Part shown: in pieces, positions 5,419 to 5,946 of the stretch | How positions within the stretch are numbered: the first letter of the stretch is position 1 | How the letters are laid out: every line of letters starts with the position of its first letter | NCBI GenBank assembly: GCA_041477005.1 | Contig: JBGOUJ010000491.1 | Coordinates: 1 to 5,946 of the forward strand | Length of the DNA stretch: 5,946 bases | Reading direction: 5' to 3' | Origin: JBGOUJ01 sp041477005 | GTDB taxonomy: Bacteria; Acidobacteriota; Terriglobia; Bryobacterales; JACQDG01 | Made by a program: the position numbers and the translations under genes | The notes under the pieces: generated by a model | What the model was told of the DNA's origin: nothing | Seen by the model: the letters and a program-made list of their open reading frames with translations, nothing else | Databases searched by the model: none

Positions 5419-5936
5419 CGGGACAGAATCCTTGCCCTTCGTTTTGACTCGGCGAAGATCCCGTTCATAACCTGGCTGAACAGATAGACGACCTTGACGA
5501 GCGAGGACCGGTGGATTGACTTGCTCGGCTTCTCGGTCGTGATGAACTCGTGGGCCTTCAATAGATGGGCGGCGGCGATGTGGAGGGAATCCATCGAGCC
5601 TACTCCCGAGCTTGCCGCTTCCTTCTCGCCGAGAGTGAGAATCGCCTGGAGATCTCTGGCGACCATAGCGCGCGCGAAAAATCTCTCATTGCTATCCAGT
5701 AGGTCGTGCGTCATTTCGGCGCGGGCGAAGTAGCCCTGATAAAAATCGTGCTCCTCCCGTTGCCGGTTGAAGAGGGCCTTGGGACACACCTCAAGACGTA
5801 CGAACGGGCTGCTTAGGAAGACACGGTTAGGATCCTTGAGAATCTGGGCCGCAGGATCGGCCATTGATGGTTGGCCCTTGAACGCCGCTATGAGCACACC
5901 GCTATCCAGGAATGTCCTGGCCGGCCGCCGCGCCAC
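5331..5936 (-). CDS. PIN-domain ribonuclease-like protein (VapC type) with C-terminal read-through extension
   Basis: A PIN-fold protein; VapC-type members are metal-dependent RNases that cut RNA (often tRNA or rRNA) and act as toxins held in check by a VapB-type antitoxin. The acidic residues of the active site are visible: Asp11 (TFLDSGVLIAAF), Glu49 (FVRLEVCPKA) and Asp116 (GSMDSLHIAAAH), with FITTEKPSKSI at 131-141 in the place of the usual TxD motif. The PIN fold should end near residues 150-160, which matches the normal family length of 130-160. The remaining 40 or so residues (from about FAESKRRAR) have no recognisable family sequence, and the last 29 are antisense to the protease gene end. 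The start used is a GTG at 5934-5936; the frame stays open to the window edge, so the true start may lie outside. No antitoxin gene is visible, though it would be expected just upstream, beyond 5946. It could also be a stand-alone PIN nuclease. Confidence 0.8.
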   Translation of the reverse strand: MARRPARTFLDSGVLIAAFKGQPSMADPAAQILKDPNRVFLSSPFVRLEVCPKALFNRQREEHDFYQGYFARAEMTHDLLDSNERFFARAMVARDLQAILTLGEKEAASSGVGSMDSLHIAAAHLLKAHEFITTEKPSKSIHRSSLVKVVYLFSQVMNGIFAESKRRARILSRYRCVTRTGTALLVVVASPSWPKLLAPQQ

Positions 5937-5946
5937 TACCGCAAGC

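Noticed and set aside
5419..5463. Possible terminator hairpin between the convergent genes (CGGGA/TCCCG outer pair, CTTCG/CGAAG inner pair)
   Set aside because: The stems are only 5 bp each, the loops are large and no T-run follows on either strand. It is too weak to call a terminator.

Overview
This is a GC-rich bacterial window with three parts: a decayed PEP-utilising enzyme gene on the minus strand (left), a three-gene plus-strand operon encoding cell-envelope proteins (centre), and a PIN-domain gene on the minus strand (right). The two secreted proteins with ordinary Sec signal peptides, the two-membrane-segment protein and the cysteine-paired extracytoplasmic domains suggest a Gram-negative-type envelope. 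An Acidobacteriota-like (Solibacter/Bryobacter type) source is my guess from overall style. Nothing in the window proves it.

Left (1-1500). The first 46 bases may hold the last codons of a plus-strand gene that starts outside the window. From 47 to 256 I see no gene. A 400-codon minus-strand frame (257-1459) is the C-terminal half of a pyruvate,water dikinase/rifampicin-phosphotransferase-like protein. It keeps the phospho-histidine swivelling domain but lacks nearly all of the N-terminal ATP-grasp half. A roughly 20-residue scrap of that missing half survives in a different frame at 1413-1472, directly against the C-terminal part. This indicates a large internal deletion and a pseudogene.

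Centre (1504-5418). A promoter-like sequence in a pyrimidine-rich tract precedes three tightly packed genes: a secreted protein of 258 aa (1568-2344), a membrane protein of 383 aa with a large extracytoplasmic domain (2354-3505), and a secreted trypsin-like serine protease fused to a seven-blade RCC1-type propeller (3502-5418, 638 aa). The gaps are 9 nt and a 4-nt ATGA overlap, so they are very probably co-transcribed and the last two translationally coupled. All three main domains should lie outside the cytoplasmic membrane. The simplest reading is an envelope complex in which the membrane protein anchors or senses, the first protein is a partner, and the protease-propeller is the effector. 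I recognise no named system with this layout.

Right (5419-5946). A PIN-domain ribonuclease-like gene (VapC type) runs convergently towards the operon. Its frame reads past the normal end of the PIN fold and into the 3' end of the protease gene on the opposite strand. Its start, and any antitoxin gene, lie at or beyond the right edge.
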